DNA from: Pseudomonadales bacterium
GTDB taxonomy: Bacteria > Pseudomonadota > Gammaproteobacteria > Pseudomonadales > Azotimanducaceae
DNA length: 36,492 nt
Direction: 5' to 3'
Assembly (NCBI GenBank): GCA_022822135.1
Contig: JAJECH010000060.1
Coordinates: forward strand, 1 to 36,492
Position numbers and translations under genes: made by a program. Of the stretch, positions 17,259 to 25,017 are shown one piece after another. The notes under the pieces are model-generated. The model saw nothing but the letters and a program-made list of their open reading frames with translations, did not search any database and was not told the DNA's origin. Position 1 is the first letter of the stretch; every line of letters starts with the position of its first letter.

Positions 17259-19940
17259 CTACGGGTGATCGCCATAGTAGATTCGCACACGCCAGGTAAT
17301 TAGCCGACCAACGTCGTCGGTGTCACCATCGAAAACTTCCAATTGCCAATCGCCATTGGGATTCTCGCCGTAGAAAGCGTTGGTGAGCATACGCCACGTG
17401 AAGGTACCCATTTCCTTTACGGCTAGTGCTTCATCGAAAACTTGACTAACGACACTTCTGGTACCTTCTGGTGAAATCAAGTCAACGCCTAGGTCGTTGG
17501 GGAAATCATGTTGCCAATCGATCTCGACGACGACGGCTTCAATATTGGCTTCCGCGCGCAGTCCGCGCACGTTCAGCGTTTGGCTTATACCCGAGATATC
17601 GTTGTCGGGAATGTCTACAGTTTCGATGAGTTCAAACCAGGCGGATTCATACAGGTCGCCGAGCGAGTTTGGCTCAAAATCCTCGGCGTATTCCACTGCA
17701 TCGTCCAGCGCAATTGCACCAAAGCCGTACCAGTTGTGAAATGAATAACCAGCCGCGTTTTCGGTCCAAGGTAGCTGGATGATTCGTGAAGAATCATTGA
17801 TGGTCAGCTCGACGGCTCCGATATCAGCGTCGATTTTGCGTGCGGTTTTCGCGAGTATGTGTTTCACGTCGCGCCAAGTGAACGCGGGGTTTTCTTCCAA
17901 GAGCACCGCGACAGCGCCTGAGGCGTTCGGTGCTGCTGAAGATGTACCGTTCATGAGCGATAGGTAGTCGCCATACGGGTTTAGCTCACTATTACTTTCA
18001 AGACTGATGTTGGTTCCGAGCCCCTTAAGTAGCGTTCCGAGCCCACGGTCTAATCCCATTGAATCTGTCGTCACTAGCGCTGGGAACTGAACGCCATATT
18101 CACCTCCTGGTGCGCTAGTCCAAAGATTCGCTCCTGCACTTGAGTAGCTCGATTTTCTACCAGCTGCGTTATACGCCCCGACAACGATCAAATATGGGAG
18201 AGATTGAATCGGATCGAGTTGGGTGGATAAACAACCGATCTCGTCGTTGATGGCTCGATGTAATGAACTACAGCCGCCAAAACTGTTGCCGGCAGCTTTG
18301 ACATAAATAGCACCTTTGCCAGACCGCAACTTGCGGATACCGCTTAAGAATACTTGCTCTTCGAAGACTGCAAGTTTCCTAGGCGGTTCACCTATCAAGC
18401 CGAAGCTCATATTGAAAATGTCAACATCGGTTGAATCGGGTTGGTAATCGCTCGCGCCGTGTGAAGCTATGAACGCATGCAAGGGTTCCGCCGCTTGCAG
18501 CATGTTGTAGCCTCGGAGCTGTGCGCCTGGTGCTACGCCGCGACCACCGACGCTGTTATCAGCTGTTGCTGCGATCAGTCCTGCGACTGAGGTTCCATGT
18601 CCGACCGTTGGATCAAAATTGAAAGGGTCGGTCGACTCGTGTCGAACGAGCCAAGGATCGAGCTCCGTTTCCTCTGTGTACGCCGCGTTGAAGTTGAACG
18701 ATGCACCCTGTTCGACGTTTGCCCAAAGATCAGGATGACACAATTCCAAACCCGTATCGACGACGGCCACCTTGACCCCACTGCCAGTAGGTCCGTCGGT
18801 TAAGGTCTCCTCCATTCCCATATCTTCGTCAAGCACTCCTCCTAGCCTGGCGAACGCTGCTTGCCCTGTGTTATTGAGATGCCATTGATGAGTCAGCAGC
18901 GGGTCCGTACCATCCGGCATCAATGCCTGGTCCGGCGCGACACAGGTAAATTGGACGCGTTTTAGTGCGTCGAGTGTGAATCCCGATTGATTTCGAGCTA
19001 ACGGGATTCGTCCGATGGCTGGATAAGCGCCACTATATACGCTGAACAGTACGAAATACGTTGTGTTTGCATTGAGCGACTCAAGGGTGAACGTAACTGA
19101 GATCTCAAATGGTTCCCCTTTGGGATCGATCGGCATGATTCGTGTGTGATCGGTCGCAACAGAAGTAAGAGAAACATCATCAGGGTCATCGGTCGTTTCG
19201 TCGGGTACGACAGACAGCAGTTCGCTTCGCAGCGTTGAGATTGGCGTCGCCCTCCCGCCAAGATTGAGCACTGAAACCGTAAACGTGGGATCTGTCGCAG
19301 AGTGATCGAGCTTTGGGAAAACGAAGTACTCTAAATCCAACGAGTCTTTATCGGTTCTGACTTGGTCAGATGCAGACCTGGCAAGGTCCAGCGGGTTGAG
19401 AAGACCGACGTGTCGTCGGAACTGATCGGAGAAGGTCACTCGTGCATCTACGACTCTCGGATCGAGCCTCAATTTCTCTACCAGCGAGGTTGGGTTCCTT
19501 CCCTGGGATACTGTCATGATTGCGAAATCCAATGTGGGATATGCGCGTCCCGACGGCACTTCGTGGTCGACCATGACATCTTCAAGTGTCGAGTCATCGT
19601 GCAGCTTAACAATAACGCTGGAAGTCAGTGTGCGAAATCGACGCTGTATCGGATCGAAAATGAAGTGCTTTTCAGGACCTTTAAGGTCCGCATACGCCAC
19701 ATAGGATGAATCATCGAAGGAAACTCGGTACGTTCGATACTCCTCGTCGCTCGAAATTTCCATGCGCATAGCACCGACGTCATGGTCAATCGATGTGGTC
19801 AGATCGCGGTTCGGAACCACGATGAGGTCCGTTTCTGCTTCGCTAGTGGAATGAAACGCCACCGTCTGCCCGTGCACGACGAAGAGAGGCGTGATCATCA
19901 AACAGATTGAGAGCGCAGTTATTTTCCTGGAGTTCGGCAT
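17259..19940 (-). CDS. Secreted subtilisin-like (S8) serine protease with C-terminal P domain
   Basis: An 893-residue exported protease. The signal peptide ends near VVHGQ (25). A prodomain-like region (about 30-180) and a CARDB-like beta domain (about 215-305) precede the S8 catalytic domain. The triad is complete: Asp395 (AVVDTG), His448 (VGHGTSVAG) and Ser667 (NGTSSAAP), with oxyanion Asn552 (AAGNS). The last 120 residues match a proprotein convertase P/homoB domain (VEIDWQHDFPNDLGVDLISP, then NPNGDWQLEVFDGDTDDVG). P domains in bacterial secreted proteases are linked to folding or calcium-dependent stability. ATG at 19940 has GGAGA four to five bases upstream. Likely role: extracellular protein degradation or processing of surface proteins. 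Confidence 0.93.
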   Translation of the reverse strand: MPNSRKITALSICLMITPLFVVHGQTVAFHSTSEAETDLIVVPNRDLTTSIDHDVGAMRMEISSDEEYRTYRVSFDDSSYVAYADLKGPEKHFIFDPIQRRFRTLTSSVIVKLHDDSTLEDVMVDHEVPSGRAYPTLDFAIMTVSQGRNPTSLVEKLRLDPRVVDARVTFSDQFRRHVGLLNPLDLARSASDQVRTDKDSLDLEYFVFPKLDHSATDPTFTVSVLNLGGRATPISTLRSELLSVVPDETTDDPDDVSLTSVATDHTRIMPIDPKGEPFEISVTFTLESLNANTTYFVLFSVYSGAYPAIGRIPLARNQSGFTLDALKRVQFTCVAPDQALMPDGTDPLLTHQWHLNNTGQAAFARLGGVLDEDMGMEETLTDGPTGSGVKVAVVDTGLELCHPDLWANVEQGASFNFNAAYTEETELDPWLVRHESTDPFNFDPTVGHGTSVAGLIAATADNSVGGRGVAPGAQLRGYNMLQAAEPLHAFIASHGASDYQPDSTDVDIFNMSFGLIGEPPRKLAVFEEQVFLSGIRKLRSGKGAIYVKAAGNSFGGCSSLHRAINDEIGCLSTQLDPIQSLPYLIVVGAYNAAGRKSSYSSAGANLWTSAPGGEYGVQFPALVTTDSMGLDRGLGTLLKGLGTNISLESNSELNPYGDYLSLMNGTSSAAPNASGAVAVLLEENPAFTWRDVKHILAKTARKIDADIGAVELTINDSSRIIQLPWTENAAGYSFHNWYGFGAIALDDAVEYAEDFEPNSLGDLYESAWFELIETVDIPDNDISGISQTLNVRGLRAEANIEAVVVEIDWQHDFPNDLGVDLISPEGTRSVVSQVFDEALAVKEMGTFTWRMLTNAFYGENPNGDWQLEVFDGDTDDVGRLITWRVRIYYGDHP

Positions 19941-20281
19941 TTCGTCTCCGATTCATATTTGGTTTTAGACGTATTTAGACAGCGAGCGTTCGGGCTCAAG
20001 ATAATTCACTTGAACTTAAAAGAGCAGGGAAGACCCGTACGCGTCTAGACTCGGATTATCCAAGCGGTGTTTCATGGCTGGATTTCCGTGTGATCCATGT
20101 CTATACGGCTGAGCATTCCGTTGCTCGTGCGAAATACCGCCATGTTTTGGTGGGGATGACTATCCTCGATTAACAAGCAGGTGTTTACTTACGTGAAAAC
20201 ATTTTTAAATCAGTAAGTTATTAATCTATACACAGTGGCACGGCGGTTGTTTTTAAATTGATACGTATCGGTAATCCTAGA
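19941..20281. other. Divergent intergenic region, protease / FG-GAP protein
   Basis: This gap of about 340 bp separates the protease gene (minus) and the FG-GAP gene (plus). The protease side holds a clear ribosome site but no promoter I can defend. The plus side holds the IHF-like and sigma54-like elements described separately, with a possible activator motif at 20160-20167. No gene or repeat is seen in the rest. Confidence 0.5.
20193..20250 (+). promoter_or_regulatory. Sigma54-like promoter with IHF-like site, upstream of the FG-GAP protein gene
   Basis: TGGCAC (20236-20241), five bases, then TTGT (20247-20250) match the sigma54 -24/-12 consensus (TGGCAC-N5-TTGC) except for the last base. 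AATCAGTAAGTTA (20208-20220) matches the IHF consensus (WATCAANNNNTTR) with one mismatch, 28 bases before the TGG. GTGAAA and an AT-rich block precede it. The same order and the same 28-base offset occur at 24927-24983. Transcription would start near 20262. Confidence 0.68.
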
Positions 20282-21958
20282 GTGACACGATTGAACTCAG
20301 TGCTGAACTTAAACCTCGTCCCCGAACAGTGGCGGACGAGATTCCGGTCTCTTCGAGCTTCTGGCGATGCTGCCACGCGGTTAGTTCAGGGGGTTGGTAC
20401 TTCGCTCGCGATGATCCTTGCAACGGGTTTTGCTGTTAACAGCACAGCCAATGAGTCTGAGCTATTTGATATTCACGAGATTGACACGGGAAAAGCCGAG
20501 CATCAGACGGTACTGACGGGTTCGTTTATCGATTCCGGCCACGTCGAATTCGCGGTCATAAGTACTGGTAAAAACGTAGAACCGGGCATATCGATATTTC
20601 AACTAGAAGGGAACGAATGGACCTCCGAACGGACTTGGCCGCTTAACAAAGATATTCTGTTCGTGGATCGATTGAACGTGTTAGGGCGAGATCACTTACT
20701 GACCTATAGGCTAGGACGGTTTAGTCGAATCGATTTAGCTACGAACGTTGAGCAAGAATTGTTCGAAATCACCACCGATTTCTCCGGGTCGACGGATGAA
20801 GGTATCCCACGCCTCAAGGTCGTGCACGATTTGAATCGAGATGGGCTCGACGACATCGTGATGCCTGCGAGAGAGGGATTCTGGATGTCCTTGCAACTAC
20901 AAGACGGCTCGTTCGCAGATTCTCTGAGAATCGGACCTCGCGAGCCACAGCTGGACGCAAAGGCGTATGGCGATGAGCGCAGCTATGGCGAGGTTGGAAT
21001 AAACGCTCAGACGTTGCCTTGGTATCTAAGTCGCGTACATCAATTGGATTACGACCTCGATGGTCGTAGTGACCTCGCGTTCTGGAACGACTCCTACTTT
21101 GAAATCTATCGCCAGGATGCTTCTGGTCAGTTCATTGAGGAACCGGATACGTTTATTACCGACGTTCCGTTTGATTTTGATGGATCGTACGCACTTGCAT
21201 TTCAGTTTAGCGACAGAAGTGTCGCTTCGCTGATTTTGGGATTAGGTGGTCGCTTCGAATACACGATCTTGCAAGGATTTCCGGACCTAAATCGTGATGG
21301 GATCGCCGACCTCGTAACGCTCACCTTTTCGGGACGCCGAATCTTCAGCTTACGCGGAAACTATGGCGTGCATTTCGGACGAGCAACGCCTGAAGGCATC
21401 GCTTTCTCGCGGTTGCCAGATACGTCCGCACGGACACCCGGTCCTGCAGGCGGCGAAGCGTGGGGTTATGCGTCTCAGCGATACGTTGATTTCGACGGGG
21501 ACGGCATGACGGATTTGACGATGGGATCCGTCAACACGGGTCTAGGTGGTATGGCTCGGGCGATGATTGGTAACTCCATTTCGATGGATCTTGCGGTGTA
21601 TCGATTGGAAGGTGGAGCGTTTCATCGTCGACCGGACACTAGAAAGAAGATCAAAACGCCGTTCGCTCCGTTTACGAAACGCGGTGTGCTGTTTCCAACT
21701 GTTCTCTCTGGGGATGTGAACGGCGACGGGCGCATGGATTTGCTTGCGGTTGAACGTTGGGATGAACTATCGGTCTACCTCGGTGAGAACAGTCCGCAGT
21801 TGTTGTCCGATGAGTCTTTCCACGTGGCGGTCGAAGCACCTACGGACGAGCGATTCGCGAAAGTTCGAGATTTAAATAAGGATGGTAGAGACGACGTCTT
21901 TATCCAATATCCGTCTGACTCTGAGACGAATCGGGTGGTCGTTCTGATGGCTCAGTGA
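20282..21958 (+). CDS. FG-GAP/VCBS repeat protein, exported
   Basis: A protein of about 558 residues. After a long N-terminal region comes a hydrophobic stretch (GTSLAMILATGFAV) that looks like a late signal sequence ending near TANES. The body has six calcium-binding FG-GAP-type loops: DLNRDGLDDIV, DYDLDGRSDLA, DLNRDGIADLV, DFDGDGMTDLT, DVNGDGRMDLL and DLNKDGRDDVF. These build integrin-alpha-like propellers that bind calcium; function is probably extracellular. TTG at 20258 would be upstream of the predicted sigma54 transcription start (about 20262), so I use GTG 20282; TTG 20291 and GTG 20300 are alternatives, and none has a good ribosome site. The gene stands alone and is followed by a TnpB element. 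Confidence 0.82.
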   Translation: MTRLNSVLNLNLVPEQWRTRFRSLRASGDAATRLVQGVGTSLAMILATGFAVNSTANESELFDIHEIDTGKAEHQTVLTGSFIDSGHVEFAVISTGKNVEPGISIFQLEGNEWTSERTWPLNKDILFVDRLNVLGRDHLLTYRLGRFSRIDLATNVEQELFEITTDFSGSTDEGIPRLKVVHDLNRDGLDDIVMPAREGFWMSLQLQDGSFADSLRIGPREPQLDAKAYGDERSYGEVGINAQTLPWYLSRVHQLDYDLDGRSDLAFWNDSYFEIYRQDASGQFIEEPDTFITDVPFDFDGSYALAFQFSDRSVASLILGLGGRFEYTILQGFPDLNRDGIADLVTLTFSGRRIFSLRGNYGVHFGRATPEGIAFSRLPDTSARTPGPAGGEAWGYASQRYVDFDGDGMTDLTMGSVNTGLGGMARAMIGNSISMDLAVYRLEGGAFHRRPDTRKKIKTPFAPFTKRGVLFPTVLSGDVNGDGRMDLLAVERWDELSVYLGENSPQLLSDESFHVAVEAPTDERFAKVRDLNKDGRDDVFIQYPSDSETNRVVVLMAQ

Positions 21959-22071
21959 CATAATGGACTAACGTTTTAGGTACAGGGGAGCGACGGGTCG
22001 AAAACAGTACTTTGACCTTGAGCTGGTAATACGTTCGTGGGAAGTACGTTGATGTCGAAGATCCGTCGAAA

Positions 22072-22260
22072 TTGACATCCTCCCCGACCTAAAGGACGAG
22101 GATTCATACCGCGCTCAAGCATGGCATCGAGCCATCGCTTGAGTCGCCTCTGTGGGTTCCTGCTGCTGACGACGACCGTCGTTCACTTCACAGGCGAACC
22201 GGGCATGCCCTGCCCTTAATACGTTGATCGCGCCGACCACGTCGGCATTACCTTTATAAC
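22072..22260 (-). ncRNA. Candidate omega-RNA of the complete TnpB element
   Basis: By analogy with characterised TnpB systems, the guide RNA should cover the 3' end of tnpB and the right end. The stop-proximal sequence and the right-end hairpin (22073-22100) are strongly conserved with the other copy. The guide would be the flanking sequence below 22072, reading TTTCGACGGATCTTCGAC on the minus strand. The 5' limit is approximate. Confidence 0.4.
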
Positions 22261-23347
22261 CGCAGCTCACGCATTTAAACTGTTCTTGGGTCTGACGGTT
22301 TTCTTTGGCGATATGACCACAACACGGACACGTACGGCTGGTGTTTTGAGGGGGCACCGCGATCAGATGCCCACCTTGCCACGCCAGCTTGTAGTCCAAC
22401 CATAGGTTGGCCAACTGCCGTCGAAACTCACCCCAACCCTGATCGAGGATGGCCTTGTTGAGTCCCGATTTCGCCTTGACGCGCGTCCCAGGTTGCTCCT
22501 TCGTGCCTCGCGCGGATGCCGACATGTTCGCCACCTGCAAGTCCTCAATGCACACGAACGCGTGGTTTTTGCTGATCGTGGTCGAGGTCTTATGAAGGTA
22601 GTCATGCCGGACGCGGGTAATCCGGATGTGCAGACGCTGAACACGGCGTAAAGCCTTGGTCCAATTGTTGCTGAACTTTACTTTGTGGCTCAGCTGTTGT
22701 TGCGCTTTGCGTAGCGCGGTCTCATGTTTTCGAAAACTGTTTAACGGTGCATAGCACGTGCCATCGGAGAGCGTGGCGAACTGCACGATACCCATGTCGA
22801 TGCCAACGTCGCTGCCTTCAGGGATGGGAATCTCAACCTCCCGTTCGGTCTGAATGGATACGTACCACTTATCGTTCGAGCCACTGACCGTGACGTTCTT
22901 GATCGTTCCCAGCACCTTCCGACTGTGGCGATAACGCACCCAACCGATCTTCGGCAGACAGATACGTTGGTTGTCCTGATCCAGTTTGATCTGCTTGGGT
23001 TCGGGATAACGGAAGGAGTCCCGGCGTCCACGTTTCTTGCGTCGGGGCAACTGCGCCCGCTTGGCGAAGAAATGGACGTAGGCGCGATCCAGGTCCTTGA
23101 GCTTTTGCTGCAACGCTTGGGACGGTGCATCCGACAACCACAGAGTGTCTTCCGCATGGCGCCAGGTCGTCAATGTACGGCAGAGGGCGGCGTAGCTGAG
23201 GTGTTTCTCACCGTCCGTATACCGTTTTTCTTGCAACGCCAATGCGCGATTGAAGACAAACCGACAGGAGCCTGCGAACTGACGCAGTTGTCGCACCTGC
23301 GCACCGTTGGGTCGCAGTTCGTACTTGAAGGCTTGGCGGCGTTGCAT
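22115..23347 (-). CDS. tnpB: TnpB RNA-guided endonuclease (IS200/IS605 family), complete
   Basis: A 410-residue TnpB. The N-terminal helix-turn-helix-like OrfB domain carries typical QVRQLRQFAGSCRFVFNRAL. RuvC motifs are intact: D184 (VGIDMG), E268 (FVCIEDL) and D369 (NADVVGAINVL). The zinc finger has C340/C343 (TCPCCGH) and C359/C362 (CVSCGY). Nothing is truncated, so it may be an active omega-RNA-guided nuclease that cuts DNA next to a TAM. It differs from the fragment at 1-204 at roughly a dozen of 67 C-terminal residues. ATG at 23347 is followed by the family's usual start. The neighbouring host genes are unrelated. Confidence 0.95.
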   Translation of the reverse strand: MQRRQAFKYELRPNGAQVRQLRQFAGSCRFVFNRALALQEKRYTDGEKHLSYAALCRTLTTWRHAEDTLWLSDAPSQALQQKLKDLDRAYVHFFAKRAQLPRRKKRGRRDSFRYPEPKQIKLDQDNQRICLPKIGWVRYRHSRKVLGTIKNVTVSGSNDKWYVSIQTEREVEIPIPEGSDVGIDMGIVQFATLSDGTCYAPLNSFRKHETALRKAQQQLSHKVKFSNNWTKALRRVQRLHIRITRVRHDYLHKTSTTISKNHAFVCIEDLQVANMSASARGTKEQPGTRVKAKSGLNKAILDQGWGEFRRQLANLWLDYKLAWQGGHLIAVPPQNTSRTCPCCGHIAKENRQTQEQFKCVSCGYKGNADVVGAINVLRAGHARFACEVNDGRRQQQEPTEATQAMARCHA

Positions 23348-23499
23348 GGCAGGGAGTTTAATAACAAATCAGCCACCGCGCATGATGGATTTCATCGTGA
23401 GAAAAAACCAGTGCCGCGCTATCCATCCCCTCCATGAATGAAGGGGCTTTTCGCGCGAACTTGGTAAATTCATCTCGTCAATCGACGGGTAAGTCACGT

Positions 23500-24174
23500 A
23501 TGAAGATTTGGTTGATCACATGTAGTCTCGTCGTGCTTATGACCGGTGCTGCGATTGCGTGTCGGTATTGGCATTCAGGCGATTTCCACTTAGCGTATTC
23601 CATACTAGCGTTTTTTCTGTCGGTGAACCTCCTGGCATGTTATTGGGAGATTTGCCTGCTCCTGCGTATCGCAACGATTGAAGAGAGACGACAGCATTGG
23701 GATACGCTACGATCGAATTCGCGGGTTTCACCTGCGCTCGAGTTTCTGACCATGTCTGTGCCGCTACGGCAGGTCTTCTCGCCTCGCGTGTGGGCGGATC
23801 TGTGGAGCGTTTACTCCCTTTACGATGCATCCTATGCGGATAAGAAAACCTACGGTTTTAACGTCGATATCGCGAACGGCGTTGTAACGCCGTTGCTTTC
23901 ACTGGTTTTACTCGGGACCATCACGATTCCATTTCTACCGGCGAGAGTCGCAGGAATTCTCGGGGTAGCGCTTTTTTGGCAATGGATTTATGTGACGTCC
24001 GTCTATATATTGAGTTTCTACACGGCGGGTCGCTATCGACTGATCAGTCGGAGGGAGATACTGCTCTATATCTGGACTCCGAATCTGTTCTGGATCTTGT
24101 TGCCGATATTCGGCTTCTATGTCTCGGTGCGTTTGGTCTTAGAGGGTAGCTACGCGGTGTTGGGATTGAGTTGA
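23500..24174 (+). CDS. Polytopic membrane protein, candidate EXPERA/emopamil-binding-like
   Basis: About 224 residues with four to five membrane segments (near residues 5-22, 30-52, 125-150, 155-180 and 195-215). The pattern resembles EXPERA-domain proteins (emopamil-binding sterol isomerase, TMEM97): a Glu in the second helix (ACYWEICL), a middle SLYDASYADKKTYGFNVD segment followed by TPLLSLVLLG, a YVTSVYILSFYTAGRY segment and a last helix with NLFWILLP, compared with NALWLVLP in EBP. The catalytic His of EBP is not obvious, so activity is doubtful. This is remote resemblance judged by eye. ATG at 23500 fits the first helix. The TnpB element is inserted only about 36 bp upstream and probably displaced its promoter. 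The next gene starts 12 bp downstream. Confidence 0.5.
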   Translation: MKIWLITCSLVVLMTGAAIACRYWHSGDFHLAYSILAFFLSVNLLACYWEICLLLRIATIEERRQHWDTLRSNSRVSPALEFLTMSVPLRQVFSPRVWADLWSVYSLYDASYADKKTYGFNVDIANGVVTPLLSLVLLGTITIPFLPARVAGILGVALFWQWIYVTSVYILSFYTAGRYRLISRREILLYIWTPNLFWILLPIFGFYVSVRLVLEGSYAVLGLS

Positions 24175-24186
24175 GAGAACATACTA

Positions 24187-24822
24187 GTGGATGGTGTTCT
24201 CGGATTAGTCTTGGAATGGTGGTGGTTGATCGCATTGGTAATGGTGATCGCCATCCTTCACGAACTTGCAAGTGGAAAGCGTTCTCTCCGTAGTCGACGC
24301 AAGAGCTATTCCAGAAAGACTGGGCACCGTAAGTATCGGCCGTCTCCGACTAACTCATGGGTCAATCAACCGTTATCCGCTGGCCGATCAAGGGACGCAA
24401 GGGACTTCATTAGGGGTAGAGCTTTTGTAACGGACGGCGATGGTATTCGGATACGAGGTCAGGAAGTACGAATCGTCGGTATCGACGCACCCGAATGGGA
24501 TCAACTCGCAAAGCACTCGGATGGTAAATGGTTCAACCACGGAAAGGTTGTCAAGAGTGCGCTAATTCAAGAAATTGGCGGCGAAGAGGTTCACGTCGTA
24601 GTGGAAGATATAGATAAATTTGGACGGTTGATCGGCACGGTACTCCATGACGGTAGAGACATCGGGTATTGGCTCGTGAGGGAAGGGCACGCGATCGCGG
24701 CCTACGATGCGCGCTACAAACGCGTTGAACAGGAGGCGCGTCTTGCGAAGCGCGGCATGTGGGCGCACGCACACAACTTTGATCCCAGGGCTCATCGTCA
24801 TCGAAAACCAAGAGAAGGTTAA
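24187..24822 (+). CDS. Membrane-anchored thermonuclease (SNase)-like protein
   Basis: A 211-residue protein with one N-terminal membrane helix (WWWLIALVMVIAIL, about 11-24), a basic linker, and an SNase domain (about 75-200). Equivalents of all three catalytic residues of staphylococcal nuclease are visible: Arg95 and Glu103 in VRIVGIDAPE and Arg147 in KFGRLIG; metal ligands Asp85 (VTDGDG) and Asp100 are present, but the usual Thr after DGD is Gly86. It probably degrades nucleic acid outside the inner membrane. The start is GTG at 24187 with GAGAGAA upstream; it follows the membrane-protein gene by 12 bp, so the two likely form an operon. A 10-bp inverted repeat lies after its stop. Confidence 0.85.
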   Translation: MDGVLGLVLEWWWLIALVMVIAILHELASGKRSLRSRRKSYSRKTGHRKYRPSPTNSWVNQPLSAGRSRDARDFIRGRAFVTDGDGIRIRGQEVRIVGIDAPEWDQLAKHSDGKWFNHGKVVKSALIQEIGGEEVHVVVEDIDKFGRLIGTVLHDGRDIGYWLVREGHAIAAYDARYKRVEQEARLAKRGMWAHAHNFDPRAHRHRKPREG

Positions 24823-24882
24823 GAAGTCGTTTGATTCGGTGCTGTTCGTACAGAAATGGCACCAAATGACGCCACCTATTAG

Positions 24883-24920
24883 TGAGGATAGCTAACTCAC
24901 CGTATTTAATGCTATCCTCA
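24883..24920. promoter_or_regulatory. Perfect 10-bp inverted repeat upstream of the second sigma54-like promoter
   Basis: TGAGGATAGC (24883-24892) and GCTATCCTCA (24911-24920) are perfect inverted copies separated by 18 bases. The half-site core CTATCCTC also occurs upstream of the other sigma54-like promoter (20160-20167), next to a weaker opposite copy. That suggests an activator (enhancer-binding protein) site. It could alternatively be a terminator stem for the thermonuclease gene, but the 18-base loop and missing T tract argue against that. Confidence 0.5.
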
Positions 24921-24926
24921 TCTGAT

Positions 24927-24983
24927 GTGAAATATTTATAAATCAATAAGTTATGGTTGATAGGGCAATGGTACGGCGATTGT
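24927..24983 (+). promoter_or_regulatory. Sigma54-like promoter with exact IHF consensus, upstream of the ABC-2/M1 fusion gene
   Basis: TGGTAC (24969-24974), five bases, then TTGT (24980-24983) match the sigma54 consensus at all but two positions. AATCAATAAGTTA (24941-24953) is an exact match to the IHF consensus, 28 bases before the TGG, the same offset as at the other promoter. The predicted start of transcription is near 24995, which leaves a leader of about 23 bases before the ATG at 25018. Confidence 0.68.
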
Positions 24984-25017
24984 TTCGGATTAGGTATGTG
25001 AGACACTCCCGCTATCC

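Larger units (their letters stand above)
22072..23463 (-). mobile_element. Complete TnpB-only IS200/IS605-type insertion element
   Basis: The element reads on the minus strand. Its right end (TCAA, minus strand, at 22075-22072) is fixed by comparison with the copy at 1-247. Near its left end an imperfect hairpin (CCCCT at 23427-23431 with AGGGG at 23442-23446, plus an inner CAT/ATG stem) is typical of this family. On the minus strand TTTAC (23468-23464) lies just outside and is the likely target and TAM. There is no tnpA, so mobilisation would need transposase in trans. Removing the element leaves an intergenic gap of about 150 bp. No target duplication is expected for this family. The left boundary is inferred. 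Confidence 0.75.

Noticed and set aside
20258-20281. TTG 20258 as start of the FG-GAP protein
   Set aside because: It lies upstream of the transcription start predicted from the sigma54-like element and has no ribosome site.
1-23463. Composite-transposon interpretation: two related TnpB elements in opposite orientation flanking 22 kb
   Set aside because: The copies are clearly diverged, lack tnpA, and this family moves by single-strand peel-and-paste without composite structures; the genes between them look like ordinary chromosome content.
24851-24870. TGGCAC near 24857 as another sigma54 element
   Set aside because: No TTG(C/T) follows at the required five-base spacing.
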